Source: Patella vulgata
Taxonomy: Eukaryota; Mollusca; Gastropoda; Patellidae
Reading direction: 5' to 3'
DNA: 64,000 nt
Assembly (NCBI RefSeq): GCF_932274485.2
Contig: NC_065886.2
Location: 15,327,501-15,391,500 of the forward strand
Part shown: positions 53,907 to 63,597 of the stretch, piece after piece
Layout: each line of letters starts with the position of its first letter
Position numbering within the stretch: position 1 is the stretch's first letter
Made by a program: the position numbers and the translations under genes
The notes under the pieces: generated by a model
The model's database searches: none
Told to the model about the DNA's origin: nothing
The model's input: only the letters and a program-made list of their open reading frames with translations

Positions 53907-54150
53907 GGGGGGGGGGGGAATGGTTAGCGCATGCGCGTTGTACCTTGAGGTCTGTCATTGAGTCAGATGGCGTGGTTTTATTTCATTTCCCCGGTTGTAC
54001 GTGACAAGGAGTAGGGTCACCTGTCCAACCTCCTGGGTTTTCTCCAGGTCCTGCTAACAGACACCTACGCGCATGCGAATTACTGAAGTTAAATTGAACC
54101 ATATGTTAGTCCCGAAATGACCTAGTTTGTTTCGAGTGGACATTAAATCA
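53907..54150 (+). mobile_element. SINE-A, core partly deleted
   Basis: After a G run, head 'gaatggttagcgcatgcgcg', B-box altered (cgtggttttatttcatttcc), 'ggttgtacgtgacaaggagt', cctgtccaacctcctgggtt, then a deletion of ccggtttcctccc, 'cctacgcgcatgcgaattac', ttagtcccgaaatgacctag and 'tcgagtggacattaaatc'. No CT tail. Confidence 0.9.
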
Positions 54151-54154
54151 GGCT

Positions 54155-54235
54155 TCTTCCCGGGCCAAATTATCTCACAGCACATTACATGTCGTGAGTA
54201 CGCCATCATTAGCCGAGTTGCCGTTATTGATGGCC
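54155..54235 (+). mobile_element. SINE-B fragment
   Basis: 'cccgggccaaattatctcac' (compare tgtccgggcaaaattccctc), agcacattacatgtcgtgag and 'tacgccatcattagccgagt' match the 3' half of SINE-B. Confidence 0.6.
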
Positions 54236-54746
54236 CAGAAGAGCGAATACCGATACCCTGACTCAGTCGTTAGCGTTCATCTAGACTTTAGTCAGTAAAT
54301 TTATCAACTTCAAAATCCTCAACGATGTATTTTCGTAACAGACGGTGTAACCCTAGCCTAAGTCAAAGACATAAAACAAACTAATGTGAACAGTTCGTGT
54401 TGGTTAGAGACGAGAACGATGTACTTTATTGGTGTAAATAGTCTCTATCAATCACCAACCTTTCTTATCTTAGAACATATTGTTTAATGATATTACGTCA
54501 TTCTCCATGGTTACCGATTCGGTACACTCGGATTCATTCGAGGTCTCTTGCCATCGTGTGTGTTTATTACAATACAAAAATATCTTATCTATCTGAATTC
54601 TGCTAGTGAGAAGTTGTATCACGTAACTACGGGCCTATTCGTTACAGTCCTTGGTAATAGCAAGACTATAACTATCGTAGGAATGTGGTTAGCACCATGG
54701 TAACAATTTCATAACAATTTCTTGTAGTATTGTAGTATGTAGTAGT
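54236..54746. other. Unassigned DNA
   Basis: Nothing recognised. Confidence 0.4.
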
Positions 54747-54884
54747 TATTAGCACACTTTCCGAGGTGTGTCGGTGAATATCAGGACAGTTTTGGTCGAG
54801 GGGCCCAGCCGAGGCGGAGCCGAGGCGGCTCCCGACCAAAACTGTCCTGATATTCACCGATACACCGAGGAAAGGTGCTAATAA
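54747..54884. mobile_element. Near-perfect 138-bp hairpin element with GC-rich loop
   Basis: The left arm 54,747-54,798 ('aatatcaggacagttttggt' at its inner part) pairs with 54,833-54,884 with about three mismatches. The loop consists of gccgaggcggagccgaggcg. Outer ends read ttattagcac / gtgctaataa. It is either a compact fold-back transposon or a structured RNA source. Flanking duplications are unclear. Confidence 0.85.
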
Positions 54885-55605
54885 GTTACTTACATCACAT
54901 TTCTATCGAGTATTGTGAAGCAAAATGTGAAAAATAGTATTTATTATCGAGTCGTTTCAACCGAAAAGTGACAAATACTTTCTGCTCTTTCATTATTTAT
55001 CCCTTTCTGAGCCTCACGTTACATTTCATGATACTCTGAGCGTAAAACAATCACGTGTTTGTTTAGACCACATCGTCAAAACAACTTGTCTATGGCGTAG
55101 AGGACTGCGATATTATTAAATGTAGTGTAAAGGAAATGCGAAACGTGGGTCATTCCTGGTGAAAGTATGCATCGGCGGATGGTTCTTCCGTTGAAATTTA
55201 TTTGTAATAAAGTTTATCACTTTCTAGGCGTTTTTTTTTTCATCCTGCTTATTTCCAATGCCTGTGAAGTGTCCGGCAAGAGAACTGCGCCTTCTATCAT
55301 CACAATTAATTAAAATAATTATTCAATATTCTAATTTATATATTTTGCATATTAATATTTACCAAATTATGAAATAGATGCCAATTGATATGTATAATAA
55401 TTGATTTTTGTAATATGTTGTTATGTTAATTTAATGTCATTGTATATGTTTTTGAGCTGCCATGTAGTTCCCCCCATTTTGTTTTGTTACTATGATTTTG
55501 ACTAGTTGTTTCATGTACATTGTATAGAACCATCGTTATCAATTGCGATCTGGGTCGGACTAAACGTCCGCTACTTATTGCTTGATAGGTATTTAAAACG
55601 GTATA
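54885..55605. other. Unassigned AT-rich DNA
   Basis: No gene recognised. The part from about 55,300 to 55,430 is extremely AT-rich. Confidence 0.4.
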
Positions 55606-55669
55606 AAAGTATCCGTGTATCAGAAATGAATAGTACTCTTTCTGTACATTTCTGATACACGGATACTTT
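55606..55669. ncRNA. Perfect 23-bp hairpin, microRNA-precursor-like
   Basis: Arm aaagtatccgtgtatcagaa plus atg (55,606-55,628) is exactly complementary to 55,647-55,669 across an 18-base loop. The 64-nt size, short loop and perfect stem suit a pre-miRNA, an siRNA-producing hairpin or a very small palindromic element. No expression evidence exists here, and known pre-miRNAs usually carry a few bulges. Strand is undetermined. Confidence 0.35.
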
Positions 55670-55886
55670 AAGGCATGTATTGCAAATAAACAGGACAGTT
55701 TTATCAAAGGTTGCCAGTGGCAACGAGTAGAAGTGGGATGTAAATAGTTGAAAGTGGCACAGTTGTTAGTGGGCTAGATCTAGCCATGTGTAGATTCCTT
55801 GTGTACTCGAATAAAAAACTGTATCCCAGTCTTCCATTTCCAATCAGCTGCGAACGAACGAGGACCGATTTAACTTCCACTTGACT

Positions 55887-55940
55887 TAAATAGGTGGGGG
55901 GTGTGTGTGTGGGGTGGGGTGGGGTGGGGTGGGGGGTAAC
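55887..55940 (+). repeat. G-rich tract (GGGGT)n
   Basis: 'gtgggggg', (GT)n, then four ggggt units and a final ggggggt. It meets the simple G-quadruplex pattern. On the minus strand it lies inside an ORF (55,704-56,042) reading HPTPPHPTHTPPT, a low-complexity artefact. Confidence 0.7.
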
Positions 55941-56024
55941 CTGTTTTCCTATGAATATAATATTCAATTCTATACCGATGCAATAGCTCAAAGACTTGAT
56001 GTAGTAAATACGCCTAGTTGATTG

Positions 56025-56308
56025 GACGCGACGAAAACACAAAGTTCTTTGTACATATTGACGTGCATGTTAAAAGAGCCCTGGACAGTTGGAATTGGAA
56101 AGACGAGTAGGCCATAGAACCGATGTCTGGGAAATATTGCCCCCGGTAGAACACTGTGTGGTCTATACCTCTCTTTATTACCCCGTCTTTATTAGCACAC
56201 TGTATGTCGTATGTCCGTCTTCATTAGTCCAGTTGGAACTTCTCTACATTACCTCATTTGCTTGTGCATAACAGTAGGTCGTTAAATCATATTTTAATTC
56301 ATTTCGTA
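56025..56308 (+). mobile_element. SINE-B, 5'-truncated, partly rearranged
   Basis: 'ttggacgcgacgaaaacaca' then catattgacgtgcatgttaa, cagttggaattggaaagacg, a doubled section of 'ctttatta', tgtatgtcgtatgtccgtct, tcattagtccagttggaact and 'cagtaggtcgttaaatcata' with ttttaattcattt. Confidence 0.82.
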
Positions 56309-57733
56309 TACCAGTCCCACATGTCGCTATGTCTATTCGTACATTAATATGCCGTGTCCTGAAACAATAAGTCTTTCAGGATTAGCTAGATAAGTGAGCT
56401 TTGGCTACGAATCATCAATCAAGATATTTGTAGGTTAATGTTTCATGATCGGGTGTAGGCAGCTTTGATCACTGTCTCTTCTTTCCTTTCCATATCTCTA
56501 TAAATCTTATAGTTGGGAAGTCGCGGTACCATACCTTCTATTTCGAACTAATCATTAGAGATTCCAAAATACACTTATCAAATCTCCGATTACCAAATAC
56601 ATCCGTGCGCATCATATCAAGTTAATATATTATCACCTAACATTGGATATCGGTTAGGTTAGTCTGTGCGCCGGTGCTTGTCGGCAATCCAGACGTTTCG
56701 GTCGTAGGAAGCTCGATGACAAAGAGCATATAAAATCATAGGTAATCGTAAACATCAAATTAAATGAAAATAAACGACCCTTCGCATTCAATCAACTATA
56801 TTGTCATCCCATTCCCAGTATTTTAAAACCTTAAAGATGGGTTCCCAGAAAAGTATTTATCGGGTTGTTATTTCCAATAAAAGTATGGCAATTTTGGTAT
56901 TTATATGGAAAGTAGAGATATCCAATCTTACTAGAGAAATACTGGATTCCCCGAAAAACACGCATGGAGCGTATACTTTACAAAAATGTAAGGGTTCCCC
57001 TATTCGACAGCCCGACGATTAGGAATTTCTTCACGTGTAATGTCAAAGGTCACACGCGAACATTGAGCGCTTGATGTACAAGTTGATAAACTTATGAAGA
57101 GTTAGACGTACAGCACTTTCTGAGATAAAAATGATGGAAAAAGACGCGGGTGGTGGATAATCCGAGAATTTAATTAGGATTCGATATTTGTAATATTATA
57201 GTAAGCGATTAAAGACAACATCGTCTTATGTATGCAATGAAATCTCCTCTGACTTGCAAGAGAGGTAAGTCACGTGACGTAAACATGACCTGGTTTGATC
57301 GAATTTTTATAGCAGGGCATTCCTTGGCATTTACAATGTTTGAGGAGGATTTGAAGCAAAATTATGACAAATTAATTAGTTTGAATATGTTTTTAGTCCA
57401 TATATACCATTAAATCACCCAGTTTGTACGCGGGAATGTATCTTTAACATATTAATGACTATTGTAACACTATCAGTGTTTAACAGAATATATAATTTAT
57501 TTTCATCAGGAACAAGAATATAAAACAGGAACATAAATAAAATAGGAACCTACACAAGAACATAAACACGGTGCATTACTAAAGGTTATACCAGAAAGGT
57601 AAACTCCTTTAAAGCAATCATTCCGCCCCTAAAGCGGTTGGCCACGGGTGAGTCCATGCTCTCGTATCCCAGACTACAGGAAAAAAATCGGTCTTACCTT
57701 CAAACAGGAGAGGAATCTGATAATGAGCTAGTC
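56309..57733. other. Unassigned DNA
   Basis: About 1.4 kb without a recognised element. A possible small exon lies between 'ttgtaatattatag' (57,201) and donor 'agagag|gtaagt' (57,266), but its frame and identity cannot be established. I therefore do not call it. Confidence 0.35.
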
Positions 57734-58313
57734 TTAAAGGACAATATTGGTGTCAGTCATTATAAAATATGTGATAGAGCTCGTTAAATACATCCCAAAT
57801 ATAATTTTAACACAGAGATCATTGCCACAGGAGATTTGTAATAAGCATGTGAAGAAACGGGAAGTGACGTAAAACATGACAAACACGAGTTGTCCTTCTA
57901 TAAAACTGGCTGAAGTAACGAGCGGTAACAGATAAACGATCGAATTTCATTTCACTGATAATTCAGTTGAAGATGAAAAGTTGTTATATGAGACGATGAG
58001 AGGATATCTGACAATTCAAAAAAAGAATTGGCTGTCAGTACAGATAAAAGATAACGAACAAATTAGAAAAAGTCCGTGCATTACCATGTTTTATTAAGAA
58101 CAGAATGCATAAAAACGGGGGAATGCACGGGATTTTTCTATTTTTTTCGTGTCCCTTATCTAGACACGATATAGAAGGACAACTCGTGTTTGTCATGTTT
58201 GGCGTCACTTCCCGTTTCTTCACGTGCTTGTTACACATCTCCCGTAGCAATGATCTCTGTGTTAAAATTATATTTGGAATGTAATAATGATTGACACCAA
58301 TATTGTCCTTTAA
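57734..58313. mobile_element. MITE-3, long form (580 bp) with about 165-bp arms
   Basis: TTAA at both edges and inverted ends 'ttaaaggacaatattggtgt'. The arms continue inward for about 165 bp (tataattttaacacagagat, aagaaacgggaagtgacg, aacacgagttgtccttctat), ending near 57,905 and 58,150. The centre (57,906-58,149) is unique. The 209-bp copy at 3,810 is a shortened relative. No coding capacity. Confidence 0.92.
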
Positions 58314-58426
58314 CACACTAGTAAATATATACATGTAATAATGAGCTGGTGGAGAATCGGATACTAACATCTAATAATGATCTGATCTTAACACACTAGT
58401 AATATATACATCGTCAATACCATGTG
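58314..58426. other. Spacer with repeated flank
   Basis: 'aacacactagtaatatata' appears at about 58,313 and 58,390, and 'taataatgagct' and 'taataatgatct' at about 58,338 and 58,372: a small tandem duplication beside MITE-3. The last 13 bases are the SINE-A target duplicate. Confidence 0.6.
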
Positions 58427-58730
58427 GGCGGGGTTGGATGGCTGAATGGTTAGCACGTGCGCGCTGTATCATAAAGCCTGTTATTGAGTCAACTGGCGTG
58501 GTTTCGAATCCCCGGTTGTGCGTGACAAGGAGTAGGGTCGCCTGTCCACCCTCGTGGGTTTTCTCCGGGTCCTCCGGTTCCTCCCACAGCTAAAGACCCC
58601 TACGCGCAAGCGAATTATTGAAATAAAATTAAAACCATATGTTAGTCCCGAAATGACCTTGTTTGTGTCGAGTGGACGTTAAACCCCATTTCTCTCTATC
58701 TCTCTCTCTTTCTCCCACACTCTCTCTCTC
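58427..58730 (+). mobile_element. SINE-A, full length, 13-bp target duplication
   Basis: Best reference copy of the family: 'tggctgaatggttagcacgt' (A-box), 'tggtttcgaatccccggttg' (B-box), gtgacaaggagtagggtcgc, ggttttctccgggtcctccg, gacccctacgcgcaagcgaa, ttagtcccgaaatgaccttg, 'gtcgagtggacgttaaaccc' and an interrupted CT tail. Flanks tcaataccatgtg (58,414-58,426) and tcaatacgatgtg (58,731-58,743) differ at one base. Confidence 0.95.
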
Positions 58731-58746
58731 TCAATACGATGTGACA

Positions 58747-58875
58747 ATTATCAAATCGATAATTAAACACAACCAATACATGTTGTGTTCAGTAGCCTAT
58801 ATCCTATATTATCAAGTCGATAATGAAACACAATCAATACATGCTGTGTTCAGTAGCCTATATCCTATATTATCA
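58747..58875 (+). repeat. 62-bp tandem pair
   Basis: 'cgataattaaacacaaccaa' with tacatgttgtgttcagtagc and ctatatcctatattatcaa occurs twice with a few substitutions. Confidence 0.9.
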
Positions 58876-59013
58876 ATAACGTGGGGTACAATTCATCTAA
58901 TAAATGTTGCTATGTTACATCCATAGAATATAGTCTAAATGTGATACAAGTTATGGAGCACTTTGTCACACTCTCGATTAGATTTTGATCTGTAGAGAAA
59001 GTGTTATTTTCAC

Positions 59014-59273
59014 TTCAAGAAATATTGGCTCTATCCGTTATCTCTTCAAGAAATATCGGCTCCATCAGTTATCCCATTACAGGAGCCGGAGCTGCGACTC
59101 TAGCTAGTTCCTTGGTGATTTCTACACTAGACTATTGTCTTGATTCAAGAAGTATCGGCTCTATCAGTTATCTCTTCAAGAAGTATCGGTTCTATCAGTT
59201 ATCCCATTACGGGAGCCGGAGCTGCGACTCTAGCTAGTTCCTTGGTGATTTCTACACTAGACTATTGTCTGGA
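59014..59273 (+). repeat. 130-bp tandem duplication of LINE-derived sequence
   Basis: Blocks at 59,014-59,143 and 59,144-59,273 differ at only a few positions. Each contains AATLASSLVISTLDYC in one frame, close to the 'L-x-x-S-x-x-x-S-R-L-D-Y-C-N' segment after the RT core in CR1/L2 LINEs (the 21.9 kb LINE has AANLARSSVLSRIDYCNSVL). As 130 is not a multiple of three, the duplication breaks the frame. Confidence 0.75.
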
Positions 59274-59830
59274 TTCTAAGGAATGAAACAGAACGAATAT
59301 GCGCATCCAAAATACGTTTGCTACCATTGTGACTATGTGACGCCAGGGCTCTCATGTCACTTCATTGTTGACAAAACTCAATGGTTGCCTAGCAGTTGCT
59401 GTGACTGGGAGTGGCCAACCGCGCATGTGCCGTCTTTTGAAAATTAACGTCCCACCTAGATATTTGCTCTCAATTCATTAGAGAAAGTTTTGTGTTCCTC
59501 TTTAGTTGTCTCTCTTTCCAGGCAGGATAGACTTACTCTCCCGGACACCTGTTACCACTGTTTATCGTGTATTTTGTACACGATAAACAGTCCATTTGCT
59601 GATTACACTATTTTGCCATACCATTTTTTTAGGACTTCGAATTTTGTCTAATGGTTTGGATTGTTCGTACTTGGTTTTATATTATTTCCAGGTGTCTGCA
59701 GTCATAAAGTAGAATAAACCACAGCCAAACCCCCTCACTCAATCAATGTAAATCTGACTATTATTGTGTTAATGTGCCATGGGCATGTTTTGTGGATTTG
59801 GCGCTTTATAGATGGGCACATAATTGTTAC
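59274..59830 (+). mobile_element. Degraded 3' part of a second CR1/L2-like LINE
   Basis: Downstream of the RT-like segment, 'aaaatacgtttgctaccatt' could encode QNTFATI (compare QNRAAYI in the 21.9 kb LINE), and 'acaaaactcaatggttgcct' could encode TKLNGCL (compare LNKLHWL). The 3' end 'atgttttgtggatttggcgc' then tttatagatgggcacataat matches the tail at 7,215-7,285. Many breaks. A 15-bp perfect hairpin lies at 59,557-59,591. Confidence 0.55.
59557..59591. repeat. Perfect 15-bp hairpin
   Basis: 'actgtttatcgtgta' and its exact reverse complement are separated by five bases (ttttg). No U-tract or known role. It lies within the LINE 3' relic. Confidence 0.8.
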
Positions 59831-59908
59831 CAATGCCGACAATTTGATTAGTTAATCAGTCTCGCCTGAAAGAAATCATGCCAGATTGGGATGGATTGCC
59901 ACATAAAA

Positions 59909-59912
<4 letters not shown>

Positions 59913-59946
<34 letters not shown>

Positions 59947-60222
59947 GAGGGGGGCGAGAGCGAGAGTTTAGCGTCCACTCGACACAAACTCGGTCATTTC
60001 TGGACTAACATATGGTTCAATTCTGTTTCATTAATTCGCTTGTGCGTAGTGTTCTTAAGCAGTGGGCGGAAACAGGATGATCCAGAGAAAACTCACGAGG
60101 TTGAACAGGCGACCCTACTTCTTGTCACGTACAAGCGGGAATCAAAACCAAGCCACTTGAATCAATGGCAGACCTAATGACCCACGCGCAAGCGTTAACC
60201 ATTCGGCCTCCCGACTCCCCGG
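59913..60222 (-). mobile_element. SINE-A, full length, minus strand, 11-bp target duplication
   Basis: A GA tract, then reversed tail 'agcgtccactcgacacaaac', 'ttaattcgcttgtgcgtagt', gggcggaaacaggatgatcc, 'ctacttcttgtcacgtacaa', gcgggaatcaaaaccaagc (reversed B-box) and 'gcgttaaccattcggcctcc' (reversed A-box). The repeat cataaaaagga lies at 59,902-59,912 and 60,223-60,233. Confidence 0.95.
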
Positions 60223-60233
60223 CATAAAAAGGA

Positions 60234-60747
60234 ATTTGATATTATACTATGGGGTCATCCAGTGTCACTGTTGTTATAACACATCAATCTTCCATCTGTG
60301 TCCAGTATATTCATTGATACTTTACTTAGAGAATTTATATCCTAATACAGTTTCATCCAATGACTAAGTTTCTAAAACTCAATTTAATATAAATGGCGAG
60401 TGACGGATAAAGTTCGAAGTCTAACAAAACAATATATTAAACGACGATAAACTGAATTAGCCCGCTTAACATAGAACACGGTCTGTCATTTATATTCATT
60501 TGTTGGACCGAAGTAATTCAATTAAATCTAGACGGATAAAAACCACGCAACAATCTAATACGCTTGCCTTAATTCAGACAGTTTTATCTCCAAGTCATTA
60601 ATCAAAACACAAATTCTATTAACCACAAAGAACGGCCAAAGTCTCTTATGTGTGTGTAACATGTTTTCTGTCGTTTCGGGAAGAACAAAAAAGACTGAAA
60701 CAATCATCAGTAAGTATTTGGAAGATATGTTTGCCTGGTAGTTTAGC
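60234..60747. other. Unassigned DNA
   Basis: No recognised gene or repeat. Confidence 0.4.
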
Positions 60748-60872
60748 AAGGTCCCCGTCCTGCACCTCTGACAAGAGAAACCAGACTGGGGAATTCGAAT
60801 GAACTTTCTCGGCCAACACCGGAAGTGAACCCGAGACCGCCAGGTTAGCATGCCAGCGCCTTACTCACTGTA
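60748..60872 (-). mobile_element. SINE-B 5' part only, minus strand
   Basis: 'gtccccgtcctgcacctctg' then ctttctcggccaacaccgga, gtgaacccgagaccgccagg and 'ccagcgccttactcactg' are the reversed first 120 bp. The 3' two-thirds are missing, which is unusual for a retroposed copy and implies later deletion. Confidence 0.85.
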
Positions 60873-60947
60873 TAAAAAACGACCAATTTAGTGTCGTGCC
60901 TTTGTTATATTCTCTAGGTCATGTAATTTCTACTTGAAGTTAAGTTT

Positions 60948-61108
60948 AAGTAGGCAATCGAAGAGCTCAAATTGAACTTTACACCGTTTGCTAATATCGT
61001 AAATCATTATATTGTGTTTGAAGAAAATAAGTGGGCAATCGAGGAGCTCAAATGGAACTTAACGCCGTTTGCTAATATCGTATGTTGCATTTAAAGAAAA
61101 TAGCATTC
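60948..61108 (+). repeat. 79-bp tandem pair
   Basis: 'gggcaatcgaggagctcaaa' with ttgctaatatcgta and tttgaagaaaata occurs twice (from about 60,951 and 61,031). Confidence 0.85.
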
Positions 61109-62738
61109 TGTTTGGTAATAATAAAAACCGCCAGTTACTCACTATAGATAAACACTTAGCTTTGTTTATTAAAACAGAGAACATGCAGATACAAATTGTT
61201 TCAACAACCCACTTTACCCTCAGGAATACAGTAGTTAGATTGAGATGGACAGAGGAGGAGCTTGCATGTATCATAGGTTCCGGGGTGCCTAAAGAATCCG
61301 CCCGGGAACCCTACCTTCTTAATAGTAGATGATTCATTTTTATGTACTTCACAAAATCAACTGCATCTGGTAATAAGGGTAACTTTATTATTTTCAAGAG
61401 GAGTTACTGTCGATCTGTGCAGGTTCAGTCCAACTTGTTTTGATACGGACCGGTGCGTAAAGAGGCAATTCAGTTCTAAAGCTCAAGCAGAACCAAAACA
61501 GAGTTCGCAAGTTTATCCCATTAGTTTATTACCACTTAAAACACGGTATTTTCTGAAGAGTTTATTTAAGGAGAACATTTTGCACTTCTTCACAACGATC
61601 GATGGAACTCAATTAAATTTGGTACAGCCTCGTAGCCCTGTAGGGATAGACCATGGGCACCCTGCAGGTGCACAGTTTTGTTTTACACTTGTCGAGTATT
61701 GGTTTTGTAAATGACAAGTTGTTTGACGGAAACGTTGAAATGTATTCTTCACGTGGTAAGTTTCAACACTAGTAAGATTAAAGTATAACGTTGTCGGGGA
61801 ATATAATATTTCTACCCAGATTGATTATTTAACGTTTGATTAAGGCAACACAATCATAATATCAACGCCAGATAATTAATTCTCCACTTTGGATTCAATC
61901 GGATTTAAAACCGGTCGATCAGTTAGACTCAAGAATACGTCAAGACGTTTTTACTGGCGATTATTCTCCTGTAGATTGAAAATTGCGGAAAGTTCAACTT
62001 TAAAGAAATATGTCGATAGAATCTTTAAGAAAAAATTGCAGGAAAAGAGAAAATAGTAATAGTAATTATGTATATTTGCATAAGGGGCAGTATAGATCGA
62101 TGGAATTTCGCTTCATTATATCTTTCTAAATACTGGGCAAAATTGACTGATATCCCTACCATTGTAGTTTGCAATAGCTCCCTATGGCTCAAATCGCGCT
62201 CAGGATCTTGAATAATATTAGTAGAAGGTAGGCATGATAAAATGCACTATTGTAAATTCCAATACTTTTAATGCTATCTGAGGTTGAAAACGAATCATAT
62301 ATTTATCCAACATGCAACTAGATTAGGCGAGCGTTTAGGGGTTACGTTAGACTACCTTTCAAAAACACACAACGTGTTTCTTAGACAATAAACCTCGTCG
62401 AATTTCAAAATAGTAATCAGTGATATTAATCTAGTGAAAATCATTACATGCGCAAATTCTATTCTAGACGACTCATCAATAATATTAATTATATTCTTTG
62501 ATCCTGACACGAAAACTAGACATATCATATCTCTGAAAACAGGAGTATCAATAATTTCAGAAAATTGTTTGGCTTGGGTCGAGTGAAGGCACCCAAAGTC
62601 ATGCCGATATTGAAAGGTTTAAATTAATATTCTGCTGGCTGAAATAACATAAATGTTATTAATGTACGTTCGAGAGTGCAATAAATCAATTCTGCAAACA
62701 TTGTGTAATTGTTGTCTTTAATTATACTTTTGATGTTT
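61109..62738. other. Long unassigned stretch
   Basis: About 1.6 kb without a recognised repeat. The 87-codon ORF 61,069-61,332 (with TLRNTVVRLRWTEEELA) was considered as a receptor exon and not accepted. No splice-supported exon found. Confidence 0.35.
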
Positions 62739-63597
62739 GAATACCTGAATTTAGCAACAAGAAAAATCACCGGTTATTTGGTTATTAAAGTTTAGCTATG
62801 ACGCAAACTGATTAAAACACAGATCCTATTTCGTGTCGTTTTTTATAGTTCAAAATATCGTTTTATTTGTCTTCACAACACTAGGATCTGGAAGAGTTCC
62901 TATATAACAGGCGCTCTACTTGATGTGAGGAATTAGCCAATGAGACGGACTGTTACGGCGAGTTCTTGGCGTGCTCTGCCCGGAACTGTGCCGCTCGTGT
63001 TATGCCTGACGCGACCTCCCAGTACAACTGTTCAGATCTTCATGTAGTGTAGGCCATCGAAAGTATAAAAAAAATAAACGAAATATAGATCTGTATTTGG
63101 CTATGACGTTACCCTAAACAGTGGCCATACTTGTTTTCAATTTGTAGAACAAACATGGCGACTGATTATGGCGTATAAGAAGATAGGCCGGCCACGCCCA
63201 CATCCAGTATATGCCTTGTCAGACATAGTGTCCACATCCGACTGGCTATATTTCAACTACCAATTACCTCATACACCATCACCTAATTGGCGTGGGTTTT
63301 TTTTTTCACTGTGAAAATACCTGAATTTAGCAACAAGGAAAATCAGCGGTTATTTGGCAATTACAGTCTTGCTATGACGTCACCCTAAACAGTGGCCAAA
63401 ATTGTTTTCAATTTGTAAAACAAAAATGGCGACTGATCATGGTGTATAAGAAGATAGGCCGGCCACGCCCACATCCAGTATATGCCTTGTCAAGCACAGT
63501 GTCCACATCCGTCCAGCTATATTTCAACTACCAATTACCTCTTACACGATCGCCTGACTGACGTGTTTTTCACTCTCAGCTTACTGAAAATATTATT
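62739..63597 (+). repeat. Tandem duplication of a 270-280 bp unit, first copy interrupted
   Basis: Unit A: 62,739-62,803 plus 63,100-63,317. Unit B: about 63,318-63,597. Shared landmarks: 'aatacctgaatttagcaaca', gttatttgg, 'gctatgacg', ccctaaacagtggcca, gtataagaagataggccggc, cacgcccacatccagtatat and 'tttcaactaccaattacctc'. A MITE-5 copy (62,804-63,099) splits unit A. Confidence 0.93.
62804..63099 (+). mobile_element. MITE-5 copy with 9-bp direct flanks (empty site present)
   Basis: Element from 'caaactgattaaaacacaga' to 'aaatatagatctgtatttg', inverted at its ends. The word gctatgacg lies at 62,795-62,803 and 63,100-63,108, and occurs once at the matching spot of the uninterrupted unit B (about 63,372). 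An 8-9 bp target duplication and CA-starting ends fit an hAT-like transposon. Confidence 0.93.

Noticed and set aside
57201-57266. Possible small exon before donor gtaagt
   Set aside because: Acceptor and donor look plausible, but the frame from the previous exon and the encoded residues match nothing expected of the receptor.
418-58520. tRNA genes at the SINE-A and SINE-B heads
   Set aside because: A- and B-box-like words are present, but no cloverleaf with paired acceptor stem and anticodon arm fits, and each is followed by SINE body and tail.
61069-61332. Possible later Cys-loop exon (TLRNTVVRLRWTEEELA)
   Set aside because: The tryptophan context faintly resembles the LRQxWxDxRL block, but the surrounding residues do not, and no suitable acceptor and donor of the right phase were seen.
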